Part shown: positions 1-10,735 of the stretch, piece by piece
Position numbering within the stretch: the stretch's first letter is position 1
How the letters are laid out: each line of letters opens with the position of its first letter
NCBI GenBank assembly: GCA_016748015.1
Contig: JAAOMT010000577.1
Location: forward strand, 125,881-189,880
From: Geosiphon pyriformis
Taxonomy: Eukaryota > Glomeromycota > Glomeromycetes > Archaeosporales > Geosiphonaceae
DNA length: 64,000 nt
Direction: 5' to 3'
Translations under genes and position numbers: made by a program
Notes under the pieces: generated by a model
What the model was told of the DNA's origin: nothing
The model's input: the letters and a program-made list of their open reading frames with translations, nothing else
The model's database searches: none

Positions 1-1103
1 TTTCCCTTAAAACTTGAAATTTGGGCTTCACAATTGAAGGCCTGTAGAAGTTTTTGACAGTTTTTAGAATTTAGCTTAAAATTACTACCTCGAACCTTAG
101 TAAAATCACGAACTAAGTTTTGCAAATTTTCAATATCTTTGGTAAGCTGAACCGTGTTATTAGGATCATCATCTTTCCAACTGATAGGGGTTGCGTTTGA
201 AGAAGCTTCCTTAGATTTCAAGTCCAAAGAGTGCACTTTTTTTTGAAGATTTTCAATTTCAGATCGAGCTTTGATAGAACTCTCTGAAATATTTTCTGAT
301 TGTTTAGATTCTTGAACAAAATTACTTTTGTTAAATATATTGGTGGTGGCAGGATGCAATAAATCCAGATCATTAACACCATCATCATAATCTTTAATAT
401 CTTTAAACTCATTTAGGATAGATTTTGACTTTTTTTTTCCCTTCAAAACGTGACCAAAGGAGCGAAAAGCGAGAATGCGTTGAAGACATATCCAGCGTAG
501 GCAGCGAGTTTCTGAAATGCGAACTTTGCTTAAATAATCGTTATGAAAACTTTTCCAGTTTTTGATTACACCAAAGACTCTCAAATTCTGAAAAATATAT
601 TCCATTATTTGGTTCCTTTTATTCTCATCGTTTTGTTTTCGAGCTTTAGCATATGACTGGAGTAGATCTTTCATGAGTTTGTTGGATTCCATCTCTATAT
701 AGCCCTCTTGACAACACTCATCTAGTATATCTCGGATTGTAAAGAATTTGGGTAATTGCGCAGGTTCCTCAACATCTGCAACCATAATGAAGAGTAATAC
801 ATATTCCTCAATAGTTTGCGCGATTCCATAAGTGTTGAAAATTATACTATAATGGTCTTGAACGCAAATGTCACCGTTCCCTTCAGGAAGGGGATGTTGA
901 GGGCGAGTGTGATCGCGATTGTAATAATATCCAGAATTTTTTCTCGAGTTAGAGGGCTGAGTTTGAGACCGGTGGCTTGAACGGTTTTGATGAGTCTTCT
1001 CTGGCTTGTGTACTAATTCATACTCTTGTTCACCTCCTGTGAAATTTTGATTTTGGTTCAAATTTTCAGGGGCGTACTTGCGAAGTGGGTCAGTTTGAGC
1101 CAT
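1..1103 (-). CDS. Uncharacterised protein with coiled-coil/DDD-NN domain, 3' end outside window
   Basis: One open frame of 367 codons runs from an ATG at 1103 down to base 1 without a stop, so the C-terminus lies outside the window. The N-terminus (about residues 1-75) is polar and low in complexity. The middle (about 80-230) looks helical and I do not recognise it. Residues from about 303 onward (NATPISWKDDDPNNTVQL and following) match a segment of the gene at 51015-52964 nearly motif for motif, so the two are paralogous at least in this domain. A nine-A run near 431-439 is read in frame without disruption. The frame stays open a little upstream of the ATG to a possible acceptor, so an earlier exon is possible. 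Function unknown. Confidence 0.7.
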   Translation of the reverse strand, partial: MAQTDPLRKYAPENLNQNQNFTGGEQEYELVHKPEKTHQNRSSHRSQTQPSNSRKNSGYYYNRDHTRPQHPLPEGNGDICVQDHYSIIFNTYGIAQTIEEYVLLFIMVADVEEPAQLPKFFTIRDILDECCQEGYIEMESNKLMKDLLQSYAKARKQNDENKRNQIMEYIFQNLRVFGVIKNWKSFHNDYLSKVRISETRCLRWICLQRILAFRSFGHVLKGKKKSKSILNEFKDIKDYDDGVNDLDLLHPATTNIFNKSNFVQESKQSENISESSIKARSEIENLQKKVHSLDLKSKEASSNATPISWKDDDPNNTVQLTKDIENLQNLVRDFTKVRGSNFKLNSKNCQKLLQAFNCEAQISSFKG

Positions 1104-1545
1104 TTTGGAGAGAATATCCAAGACCTAAAAAAGCCAAATGATTTATTGATGACTAGATGTTAAATCAACATTATTGCAATCAAAATCAAGCAAATAAGTA
1201 ATCTCCGCATTTGGGTGTTTATGGCCACAGATTCCGTTATATTTGCTGTTATTAAGATATCTTATAGGAGATTATTATTTGAGATAATTGTAAGATGATT
1301 AGTTGGCATTTCACATGACCACTAGTCAATTAGAAATTGAGAAACTTCATCTGATAATCAAAAAGAAATTAACAGGGGAAATGTTATTTTATTTTTATTC
1401 TATATACACAATTATTATATTTTGGGATCTTTTTACAAAGATTCTGTATCTAATAAGGAATTCTAGTGACATTTTGGATAAAGTACAAGAATTTGTAAAA
1501 TTTGCTAACTTCAAAATTGTACTTGCATATTATGGGGAGGATAAA

Positions 1546-3473
1546 TTATGGATATCTTAATGCTGCGGCAAAATCAACTCCATCTCGTGTTTCAAATCTT
1601 AGTTTGATTTTGTCTAAATCCGCAATTTCAGCATCCAGGTTGATTTTCATTGGTTTACTTGTGTGCGAGTCGATATCTGGTTCTATTTTAAAAAGGGCGA
1701 GAGTATAGCCAGTAATCATAAACATTTCTCGGTAGGCAAGATTGATTCCGGGACAACCTCGGCGACCTTTGCCAAAAGTCTAAGCAAATGCAATGATAAA
1801 TTTTCAGACAATTATTGGATCACTAATAGGATAAAATATTGAAGATTAACTTACCCAAGGATCGAGATTATCGTCATGGGCGATGTAATGGCCTTGTTCA
1901 TCAAGATATCTTTCTGGCCAGAATTTTTCGGGATTTTGATAAACCAAAGGATTTTTATTGATTGGTCCAAGATTAAGTACGATGGAGGCATCGGCTGGGA
2001 TGTGATAACCACGATATATATTATCGTATGTTGCTTTATGAGGGAAACCAAATGGCGCGATCGGTCTGTTGAAAATCATAAATCCAGTTTAAAAACGAAA
2101 TAAGGGTTTTATGGTGAAGTCAATAGTTTTTGAAACTTCAAAATTTACTCACTTGAATCTTATTACTTCTTTGATTACAGCTCTCATATAGTGTAAATCA
2201 GACTCTTGCTCTAAGGTATACAGTTTTCCTTTTCCGGCTACCTTGTCTAATTCGTCTTGTATACGTTTTTGCACTTCAGGAAATGCTGCCATAAAGAGAA
2301 GCACACGATATTGGGAGGACATGGTGCTGCGAGTGGCGGCAAACATAAAAGTGTTACAAAGATCTGACGCGTCTTTGAGGCCATTCTCACTATTACTTGT
2401 TGAATATTGATCGTCTTTTTTGACATTTTTGAGCATTTGAGCTGCGAAACAAGTTTCCGTGGTCGGACCATTTTTTTCCATTCGCTTCTGAGTCTCGTTG
2501 AAAAGTTGTTCAGTAATGTCTCGGTAGTCTTGTCTGGCTGCAATGACTTTTCGCTCAAATTCTTTGGAACTTGGAAGATAACGAAGTAACGGGAAATAAT
2601 CAAGTAAAGTGGCTCGAATTCCAAAGATGAAGTTAAATTTTTCCGCTGCTTGATTGTATTTTACGAGTAAAGGATCATTTTGACCAAGCTTTACTCTATA
2701 ACCGTAAACAATTATAGCAAAAGTGTTTGTTAACATGAGTCCAAGGTCTTGTTTTATATTCACGGCGGGGTCTTCATTGATTGTTTTTGCTTGAAGTCGG
2801 CGTAAAAATAATCGAATTTGGTCATCAATTATAGGTTGATAAGCTGTATCAATGATATTTTGTCGAACTCCCAGCGAAATAGAGCTTCGCATTCTTTTCC
2901 AGCTGCTACCATACTTTAAAAAAAAGAGGATTTATGAACTTCAATTTTTTTTGATTAATGACAAAGTTTTAAAAAAAAAAAAAAAAAAAAAGTAATCAGT
3001 CATTACCGGAGCTACTAAAACACTTTTAGAGTCTTTTAACCAAACATCAGTCAAGATATGACTTCTCTGGAAGGGAAAAATCATAGTTAGTTTCATCTAT
3101 TGAAAGCTTGAAAAAAAGGATAAGCATTAATTTCATTTCAATATCTTACCATTCTCGAAGAATAAATAGATCCAGCAGATATGAATAAGTCTTGAGCGAC
3201 TTCTGTATCACTAATTACAATCAAAGTTCTTGTTCCTATTTTAACTTTGTAAATTGGACCATATTGTTTGGCCCAGCGTGTAAAAGTATTTTCCATAGGT
3301 TCTGTTAACTTATGCAGACTACCAATTATTGGAATTGGAGTTGGTCCGGGCAGAGGAATGGCACCATCAAGTAATAAATTTTTCAATTTTTTACTCGTAA
3401 ACAATTGCCATATTGATAACATGAGGAAACTAATAAAACAAAAGTCAAAAAAGAAATTCATTGTATAGATCAT
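1546..3473 (-). CDS. Cytochrome P450 monooxygenase
   Basis: Five exons (3473-3150, 3066-3007, 2913-2153, 2065-1855, 1779-1546) join in phase into 529 residues, the usual P450 length. Visible landmarks are an N-terminal membrane anchor (about residues 5-24), a proline-rich PLPGPTPIPIIGSL segment after it, the K-helix ExxR (E377-R380), a PERF-like FWPERY motif, and the haem loop FGKGRRGCPG with ligand Cys461. The product should be an ER-anchored haem-thiolate oxygenase; the substrate cannot be told. Odd point: the I-helix reads AATRST at about 320-325, so the usual acid before the conserved Thr is Arg. Intron 2 holds a run of 21 A (plus strand). The fold assignment is very secure and the exon edges are good. 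Confidence 0.93.
2971..2991. repeat. A21 homopolymer in P450 intron 2
   Basis: Twenty-one consecutive A on the plus strand (T on the coding strand) lie between the second and third P450 exons, close to the acceptor side. The tract may serve as the polypyrimidine tract, and its length is error-prone in assembly. Confidence 0.9.
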
Positions 3474-3694
3474 ATTTTACAAAGATTTCTTTAAGATGAA
3501 GTTTTAGCTACAAGTATTTTCTTTCAAGACAAAAGTTAAAAATTTGATGAAGTAGTTTTTCTTTTTCTAATTTTTATCAGTTTCTCTTTGTCAACTTATA
3601 TATCTGGGACAAAAAATTAAATCGAACATGTGGATAAACGATCGAATACCCTTTTTGTCAATTGATTTTGGGATTTTAAAGTTGATATTTACGT

Positions 3695-3915
3695 CTATTG
3701 AACGTCATAATTTGTGAACTTATGGTCATATCTGATTACAGCAGTTAGCGGTCCATCGATTTTTACTACACCAGTCTGTGGAAATTGGTAAAATTCAAAT
3801 GAAAGCCGAAACGATACATGATTTGAAAGGGATCTTCGAACTTTATCTGAAGAGGTAAAAACCAACAATGGATAGGGAACTGTCTGACTCAAGAATAATG
3901 TCAAGATAAATGAAG
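3695..3915 (-). other. Orphan exon-like ORF, no recognised family
   Basis: A frame of about 72 codons begins just after a good acceptor-like TTTTGTTTTAG and ends in TAG at about 3695. Its composition (for example QTGVVKIDGPLTAVIRYDHK) is more protein-like than the A+T-rich surroundings. No partner exon was recognised upstream. It could be the last exon of a small gene, a gene remnant, or chance. Confidence 0.25.
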
Positions 3916-6204
3916 GCTAAAACAAAACCAGTGGAAATGATTTTTTTTCCCGATTAGAAACGGCTCAAAGGAAATGATTATTTTTAGGCTGAAAATAATT
4001 TAATCTTTTGAGTAAAAGATCGAATTTAACATCTCTAAATTTGAGGCTATCTTGAATGCCTTACTTGAAATACGATCCAAAACTGAATTAAAAAGATGCT
4101 GATTTCTAATCATTGAGAGAAATCCACAATTGAGCTAAATATGCTGATTTTTAATCATCGACTAAATATGTTGATTTTTAATGATTTAGAGAATCCACAA
4201 TTGACTAAATACGTTAATTTTTAATCATTGAGAGAACTCAAAGGATCGTGCACCAAAATGCTTAAAATAGGAAAGTTTTTTCTCGCAAGATCAGATTACC
4301 CCGATTCCCCTCCCTACAAATAAATCTCCCTTTATATATTTTAACTCCAAATGTTCTTTAACAAAAAATTATTATATCTTTTTGGAATATGATATTCACA
4401 ATAAAAATTCATCATTTCAGAATTGAGTTTTTAAAACAATACAAGGAGAAATGTTTTCATTTATCAAAATTATTGTTTCAATAGAGTATAAAATGTAGTA
4501 AATTTAGAAATCTAATTTTTTTTTAGTTCAAATTAAAGCTGAAAATTTAAGCCATTATAGCAAAAAGAACTTCAATAATGAATTTTGAAAATAGTTATTA
4601 AGTTTAAATTTTTTTCTTTATTGTTTTAAATTTAATTTTTTTTTGACAAAAAACTATTAACTAACTTGATCTAAAAATCGCCAAAATTTTAAGAACTTGA
4701 TACAACATTCATTTACATGGATAGTCCATTTAAATTTTTCATTATTTATTCCCTATCTTTAAAAAAAAAGCTACTTTGTTATATAAATTCAAAAATATCA
4801 AGAATGAAAAAACTCCTTATTACCCCAGTGTACAAAATATTTAATGTCAATCACTGAACCGAATCTTTGAAATTTACATGTCTCACTTTGACTAAGAATC
4901 TTTGTTTTTGCCTAAGAGTGGTTTCACTCGATCTATAGAATGACAAATGAGCCATGATTTCAGTTATTAAAACTTTGAAATTAATTTATCTAAACAACGT
5001 GACATATCTGATAATTTGAAAAAGCTTTTACTTTTAATAATGAATGTAAAAATGAACTCATATTCATTAATTTTCCCAAATTACTCAACTTTTTTTATCC
5101 CTTAAACTATCATAATTAATAATATTATATCAGTTTTTTATTGATAACGGGAACCTCAAATAACTGATTTCTATTTTTAGAGGATCCAAACAATTTGTGA
5201 ATCAGCTGTTTCATGCATAATTGACATTTAATGAGATCCCTTCTTTTAAAATTAAATTCCAAATACAATTTAATTTGAATAAATACTTTGTTTTTTGTTA
5301 TTCAACTTTAGAAAAATCCAAATAAAGAAACTCATTTTGCAAAAATTTAAATTTCTATCTAGTTAAAATCTGGACAAAATTTTTACTCTGTTCACTGAGT
5401 ATTCAATTAAAGACAAAAATATCATTGGGACAGATATTATGAAAATTATTGCCCATAAAATTAAATGTTACTATATTGTCAAATATTTTTTATTCATGAA
5501 AAGTGAAATTATAAATTTTTACATTCTTTTCACATTAAAATTTGACCTCCTTTTACTTTAAAGTTGGAGATAACTTTAAATATTTGAAGACAACCAGGAT
5601 TTTTTCAAACCCTCTTGAATATTTGATAAAATGTTATTTGGAGTCTGGGAGAGAGAATTTATTTAAAAAATTAATCGAAAAATTATTCAAAATATATGAG
5701 ATTTATTGTTTTAATGCTCCCAACTAATTTTATTGCCACTATTGTGGTATAATTTTAATTTCCTGATAGTAAAGGTAACAGGGAGATATTTATCTTTTTG
5801 CGCGCAAATTTTATCGGAATATTAAAAACTATAAAACAGCTAACGTTTCATGATCAAAATATTACGCATTGCATGAAAGATGAGCAAATCACAAATGATA
5901 AAAATAGTGTGACAATTATAACATTTAGTATGAGAGTATTTCATATCTCAACCAGTCTGAAACCTGTTCATCAGCTTGGTCACCACATAAATAGATTTCA
6001 AGGGTTGATGTTTTACCAGCTATCTCGAATTTTACAAAGAATTTTCATTTATCAGGAGACTTTTTTTTTGCCTGTTTTATCATTTCATTTTGCCCCGTTT
6101 AACGATAGACATTTTCCAAGCTATCTTTCCATTCCTGAATACTTGATTCAAATAAGCTATACCCTGCTCTTCACTGACAAGATATATATAGAAATTTAAA
6201 GGGA
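3916..6204. other. Gene-free A+T-rich interval
   Basis: No convincing coding region is visible apart from the tandem repeat at 4096-4240. The open frames at 5542-5727 and 5798-6199 lack family signatures and start from non-ATG codons or in low-complexity sequence. The stretch just upstream of 6205 should hold the promoter of the Sel1 gene, but I see no distinct element. Confidence 0.5.
4096..4240. repeat. Degenerate tandem repeat, about four units
   Basis: Four imperfect units start at 4096, 4141, 4168 and 4211. Each begins with a variant of ATGCTGATTTTTAATCAT. Three of them (the first, third and fourth) continue with a GAGA motif, of which the first and third also carry a CCACAATTGA block. 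The second unit is shorter because the middle part is missing, so unit lengths are about 45, 27, 43 and 30 bases. There is no obvious function. Confidence 0.7.
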
Positions 6205-7512
6205 ATGGATCAAGGCAATTTTCAAACAACAAACGATGAATGGGTTGGTTCCATTATGCCAATGCTATTCTCATTTGAAGATAATTCACCTGAAGATGAA
6301 GGAAATAGCGTTGAAATTATGAAGGAACCGCAAGACCATCCTATCATTATTGAAATTTTAACGCGTACAGAATTTTCAGTATTCGATATATCAAAAATCT
6401 CTCCATTATTTCAAAATCTATCAGAGCAAAATTCAAAGATATTGGCCGATTTTCTCAGTTATTATTATCAATTATCATATGTTACTGGAGATGATGTCGA
6501 TGTAGTCTGTCGTATGAGACGATGGCTTTCTGAGGAAAGACAGTCGGCTGAATTTCTCTTTGAATTGGTGAAAAGTCAATCAAAATTATCCCAATGTGCT
6601 TCATTACTTGGTTATCTTTACAATTTCGGGATAGGAACAAAAGTTGACGAAGCAAAAGCATTAGAGTGGTATGAAATTGCGGCCAAATGTGATGATTCTT
6701 TTGCTGCAAATCAAGCTGGTAAGTCTTATTTCAGCTACAATTCCTTTGAAAGTTAATCGTATTATATTCTTTTTCTGCCGATCTCGAGAATACTAACAAT
6801 CACTTGTTCTTCCCTCCCCCNNNNNNNNNNNNNNNNNNNNCCCCCCCCCCCCCCCCCTCAAAGGTTATTTGTATTGTTGGGGAATTGGAACAAAGAAAAA
6901 TTTACCACGAGCGTTAATGTATTTTGAGCAATCAGCTCAATTGGGAGACCCTCAGGGTCATGGAAACCTTGCATATGCTTATTTGAAAGGTTGGATTATT
7001 ACAACATTCACCTGAAACAGTCAATTATTATCTCAGCTGTTAAAAGACCTTCATACTTTTATATTCCAGGAGCTGGGGTACCACAAGACCAACAAAAAGC
7101 TTTTTTAATTTATCAAAAAGCAGCTGAAAGTGATGCACCTGTGACATTTCTTGATTTGGCTGGATGTTACCGACAAGGTCTTGGTGTAGGAAAAGACGAA
7201 TCAAAGGCCGTCTTCTGGTACCATAAAGCGGCTTATGGTGGGAATCTTTTAGCCCAGAATGAACTCGGCTTTTGTTACTTGAACAGCATTGGTATTCCCA
7301 AAAATTATAGATGGGCGAAATATTGGTTTACGAAATCAGGTGAAGGTGGACATATGACTGGTCAGTTCAATGTTGGATACTGCTATGAGAATAGAGTGGG
7401 GACAATGCATGATATGCACGCTGCTTTTCAGTGGTATAAAAAGGCCACCCAAAATAATCATAATGGCGCCTCGCTGGCTATTTCTAGAATTTTTGATGAA
7501 TATCATGTTTAG
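6205..7512 (+). CDS. Sel1-repeat protein
   Basis: Exons 6205-6718, 6864-6989 and 7070-7512 join in phase into 360 residues. Residues 1-130 are non-repeat and end in a helical linker (WLSEERQSAEFLFELV). About six Sel1 repeats follow, with the usual G-x-G, K-A-x-x-W-Y and A-A motifs (for example YNFGIGTKVDEAKALEWYEI). Sel1 solenoids act as adaptors for protein complexes; no enzyme domain is present. Intron 1 contains an assembly gap (20 N) beside a run of C, so its true length is unknown. The same linker precedes the repeats in the neighbouring Sel1 genes at 8773, 13647 and 24018, which points to local duplication. Confidence 0.88.
6816..6857. other. Assembly gap inside a poly-C tract
   Basis: Twenty N (6821-6840) sit between five C on the left and seventeen C on the right, inside intron 1 of the Sel1 gene. 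A long C run is striking in such A+T-rich DNA and probably caused the gap. The gap length is a placeholder. Confidence 0.9.
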
Positions 7513-7816
7513 AATTTACATTGGTTTAGCCTATAAATACGAACTTTTTAATGCAATATTTATTGTTAATAATAAAGTTACTTCCAAGTGTATTGTTTCA
7601 TCTAGCAGAAAAATGAAACTTGATTTTCCTCATTCTGATTAAAATTCAGTCAATAGCAAGGAAAATGAATCCATGAATTCATTTTCCTAAATCGGCTGTC
7701 GCTCAAAGCCAAAATTTACCAATTTAGCTTCCCAATGAAGATAAGGCTCTAATTTGATTCGGCATATCTGTATTAAAAACACTTGGGATTAAATTTTTTT
7801 CAACCATTCTAAACAG
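7513..7816. other. Short intergenic stretch
   Basis: Interval between the Sel1 gene and the GNAT remnant. It contains 3' flank of the former. No initiating exon for the GNAT frame could be identified here, although its first visible exon starts after a good acceptor at 7816. Confidence 0.4.
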
Positions 7817-8489
7817 AATCTTCCAAAGACAATAACCGAACTCAACCAATTAATTGGTCATGATCACGGAGCCTCTACCCATAATTCAACGAATGAGCAC
7901 GAAATACGTTTCATAGGGCCTTTTAGTTTAACAGTTCCTCAAAAAGGGGATTACGCTGATCCTTTAAATATTTTGATATCACAATTCCAGGAAACAGACT
8001 GTAAAGATATTTACAATCTTCTTCGCCCAGAAAACCCATATTCGAGCTACATTCACAAATGGACGCTTCGAATCCCAAATCCCTATACTCTTGACAATGC
8101 TAAAGAATTCATTTCATTGTGTTACAAATTCAAAAGATGGTCAATTTATTGATTCAATTGGCCTCTTGCCAGTTTCAGAAATCAATGGTAATATCATCCA
8201 AGAAAGTAAATACAGTGATATTGAAAATATGATTGAAATAGGTTACTACATTTCTGGTCAGTATCAAAATCGAGGAATTATGACAGCAGCTGTCAAATTT
8301 ATTTCTGATGAGATTGCGTTCAATGGAATGGGAAAAAGTGTGGTCAGGGCCATTATTTTTGATGGGAATATTGGCAGTGCAAAGGTTTTGGAAAAGGCTG
8401 GGTTTGTTAAGGAGGCTTTTTTGCCAGGTGCTTATCTCAAAAATGGGGAAAGGTTGGATGTTATTAAGTATTTAAAAAAATTTTATTAG
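7817..8489 (+). pseudogene. GNAT-family N-acetyltransferase, frameshifted and lacking a start
   Basis: The first part (from 7817, after an acceptor-like AACAG) encodes EIRFIGPFSLTVPQKGDYAD and, further on, PNPYTLDNAKEFIS, then meets a stop at 8150-8152. The second part, in another frame and ending at 8489, encodes NSKDGQFIDSIGLLPVSE, the acetyl-CoA loop region GYYISGQYQNRGIM, and the C-terminal block VLEKAGFVKEAFLPGAYLKN. Both halves belong to one GNAT domain, so a one- or two-base indel near 8120-8130 separates them. The first frame has no in-frame ATG, so a 5' exon is missing or undetected. It is a pseudogene or, less likely, a sequencing error. The substrate is unknown; family members acetylate small molecules or protein N-termini. 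Confidence 0.8.
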
Positions 8490-8772
8490 GTTTGAAAGCT
8501 TGGAAATATCTCTTAAAACAAAGACTGAAACCCATTTTTTGTATTTCTCATTTAACTTTAAATAAAGCAGCTCAAGGGAAATTAAAAATTTGATTTAACT
8601 TTATATTTGTATGAAAAAATTTTTTTTTTTTTTTGAGTATTCAAGAAAAAGTTATCTCACCAAGATACCTATTTCTACTCAAGTTCTAATTGACTTGTTT
8701 ATCTCGACTCGTAGAAATATCCATAAAAGACTTTGCATTGCCGTCTGGCCAAACTAGGTCATTTTGAATATG

Positions 8773-9858
8773 TTACAAATTCTGTAATTTGAATATAATG
8801 TGCAATTGACTATAGGCTCCGGAATATCCCTCATGGCATGCACGTTTGTACCATTTTATAGAATTATGAAGATCTATTACTCCTCCAAATCCAGCCTGGA
8901 AGGCATAGCCCAAATTATGCTGCCCAACGGTATTTCCTCCAAGTGCTGCTAATTCATAACAATTCATGGCCTTGTTTTTATCAGATTTGACCCCAATTCC
9001 AAGTTGAAAACAATATCCAAGTTCACAACGTGCATTAATATCCCCAAGTTCAGCTGCGGTTTTATACCAACCAAAAGCCTGCAATAAATTTTTTTCAACC
9101 CCTCGACCTTCCCGATACATTCCCGCCATTTGAAACTGAGAATCGGTATTGCCAAGTTTGGCCGATTCTTGATATAGTTCAAAGGCTGTCTCCTCAGATT
9201 GCCTCAGTCCTTGCCCGTTCTGATAACAATAAGCTAAATTATAAAGTCCATAACCATGTTTCTTGGCTGCAGCCTTTTTATAGTAAGAAATCGCCATTTC
9301 AATATTCTTTTCAACCCCATCTCCGTTGCGATAACAGTTACCCAAATTGCACATTGAACCGGCATCACCTCCCTCAGCAGCCTGCATATAAAATTTTATG
9401 GCTTTTGCGACATCTCGTTTCGTACCAACACCTTTTTCGTAACATTGACCAAGCCAGCCAAGTCCCATGGCGTATCCCAAATCAGCGGATCTTTGAAACC
9501 AATAAAATGCTTTATCCGGATCTCTTCTTATCCCAACAGCTTCATGATAAGACCATCCAACTTGATTTGCTGCGACACGGTCTCCAGCTACAGCAGCCAT
9601 TTTATAGTAATGAACCATTTGCACCTTATCAACTTCAGTTCCAATTCCGCAACAAAGAAGAAATGCATATAGGGTGGTGTATTTCAAGTCATTGCGTCTT
9701 TTATGAACCATTTCAAATATTATTTCTGCTGATTGATCATGGGATTTCAACCATTCTGAAACTTTCTCCACGATTATTAGGTCATCTTCATAATCGTCAC
9801 AGCCTTTGTTGAATATTGCAAGAAGTTCTTCGATTAGTGATCTCTCAGGTTCGCTCAT
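8773..9858 (-). CDS. Sel1-repeat protein, intronless
   Basis: A single open frame of 361 residues runs from the ATG at 9858. Residues 1-60 form an acidic helical segment with the linker WLKSHDQSAEIIFEMV seen in the neighbouring Sel1 genes. Eight Sel1 repeats fill the rest (about 61-355), each with the G-x-G and A-x-x-Y/W-Y pattern; examples are YEKGVGTKRDVAKAIKFY and YRNGDGVEKNIEMAISYY. No kinase or other catalytic domain is attached. It is likely an adaptor solenoid. The opposite-strand frames in this span are shadows. Confidence 0.92.
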   Translation of the reverse strand: MSEPERSLIEELLAIFNKGCDDYEDDLIIVEKVSEWLKSHDQSAEIIFEMVHKRRNDLKYTTLYAFLLCCGIGTEVDKVQMVHYYKMAAVAGDRVAANQVGWSYHEAVGIRRDPDKAFYWFQRSADLGYAMGLGWLGQCYEKGVGTKRDVAKAIKFYMQAAEGGDAGSMCNLGNCYRNGDGVEKNIEMAISYYKKAAAKKHGYGLYNLAYCYQNGQGLRQSEETAFELYQESAKLGNTDSQFQMAGMYREGRGVEKNLLQAFGWYKTAAELGDINARCELGYCFQLGIGVKSDKNKAMNCYELAALGGNTVGQHNLGYAFQAGFGGVIDLHNSIKWYKRACHEGYSGAYSQLHIIFKLQNL

Positions 9859-10329
9859 ATTTTCACAGCACTGAATGATTTTCGAAAAACCAAATCAAAC
9901 ACGAAGTCGAATCGTCACCAGAGAATCAGAGCTGTAAATCATAGAATGACCATTCAAAACTTAGAAAATCTAAGCTCAGTAATTATTTACCTCTTTTAGT
10001 TGCATTGGCAAAATTGATTTATACTTTATGTATTACAAATTTAAATGTAACGATTTCCCAGAGTTACGTTTCACCAATAACCTGAGGAACTTATATAAAT
10101 ATATTCTCCTCTTGTGAAAGGCCAAAACCTGGGAGCATTAAAACTTCTGATATCCAATTAAATCCGTTCCTTAATGTCTTATTTCACATGATATTTCAGG
10201 CTATAGCACCAGGACTTTAAATTCGCAGCTTCTTTTCTATTTCCAGCTCGGTTTCCAATAACCTTTACCTTATACTTGTGATAAACCAATGATAAAAGAA
10301 CTTGAGTCAAACACAGTGTGACTATAAGA
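9859..10329. other. Intergenic, with weak dehydrogenase trace
   Basis: Upstream flank of the intronless Sel1 gene. Around 10198-10220 on the plus strand a stretch after an acceptor-like TTTCAG reads A-I-A-P-G-L, which matches the exon of the dehydrogenase at 17.4 kb, so the remnant at 10330 may begin here. Nothing else is recognisable. Confidence 0.4.
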
Positions 10330-10735
10330 ATATGTTCAAACTCCCCAGGGAATCATTAACCTACTAAACTTTTTAGCATTCTGATTCATTTTTAGATTTA
10401 AAAATTTTCTTCCTTTTGTTATATATAAATAGAATTCGCCAAATTCGTAATTCATTTGATAGAGAATCGTAAGAATTGATGCAGGAGTCTGGGTTGGAAA
10501 ACTTTGAAATTTTTCACTTATAAATTAAAATTAGCTTCTTTTTATGCTAGATTTTAAAGCTCATTTTGTTCGACTAATTTTTAAAGAGCCAAGAACTTGA
10601 ATTTTGCTAAGAGTTTTCATGACTAGCTTTAAAATTCTCTAACATTGAGGTTCAAGACAAAAAAGCAAATTAAGTAGGCTATTGGAAAAATATACAAGTT
10701 AAAGGGAATAAATTCAATAGTTATGGTTACCATAT
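10330..10735 (+). pseudogene. Fragment of short-chain dehydrogenase gene (3' exons plus flank)
   Basis: This stretch is similar, in inverted orientation, to 16785-17265. It includes the last coding exon: after an acceptor-like AATAG it reads EFAKFVIHLIEN, then a deletion breaks the frame before the bases for IDAG. The homology continues about 200 bases beyond the stop into 3' flank (shared blocks include GTAGGCTATTGGAAAA and AGCCAAGAACTTGAAT). It is a dead inverted partial copy of the gene at 17-18.6 kb. Confidence 0.75.

Noticed and set aside
1303-1560. 85-codon plus-strand frame beside the P450
   Set aside because: It overlaps the end of the P450 coding exon, is hydrophobic from A+T content, and has no family features.
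5798-6199. 133-codon plus-strand frame upstream of the first Sel1 gene
   Set aside because: It starts at a non-ATG codon, has no recognisable motif, and ends just before the Sel1 start. Most likely chance.
9354-9812. 152-codon plus-strand frame
   Set aside because: Antisense shadow of the intronless Sel1 gene.
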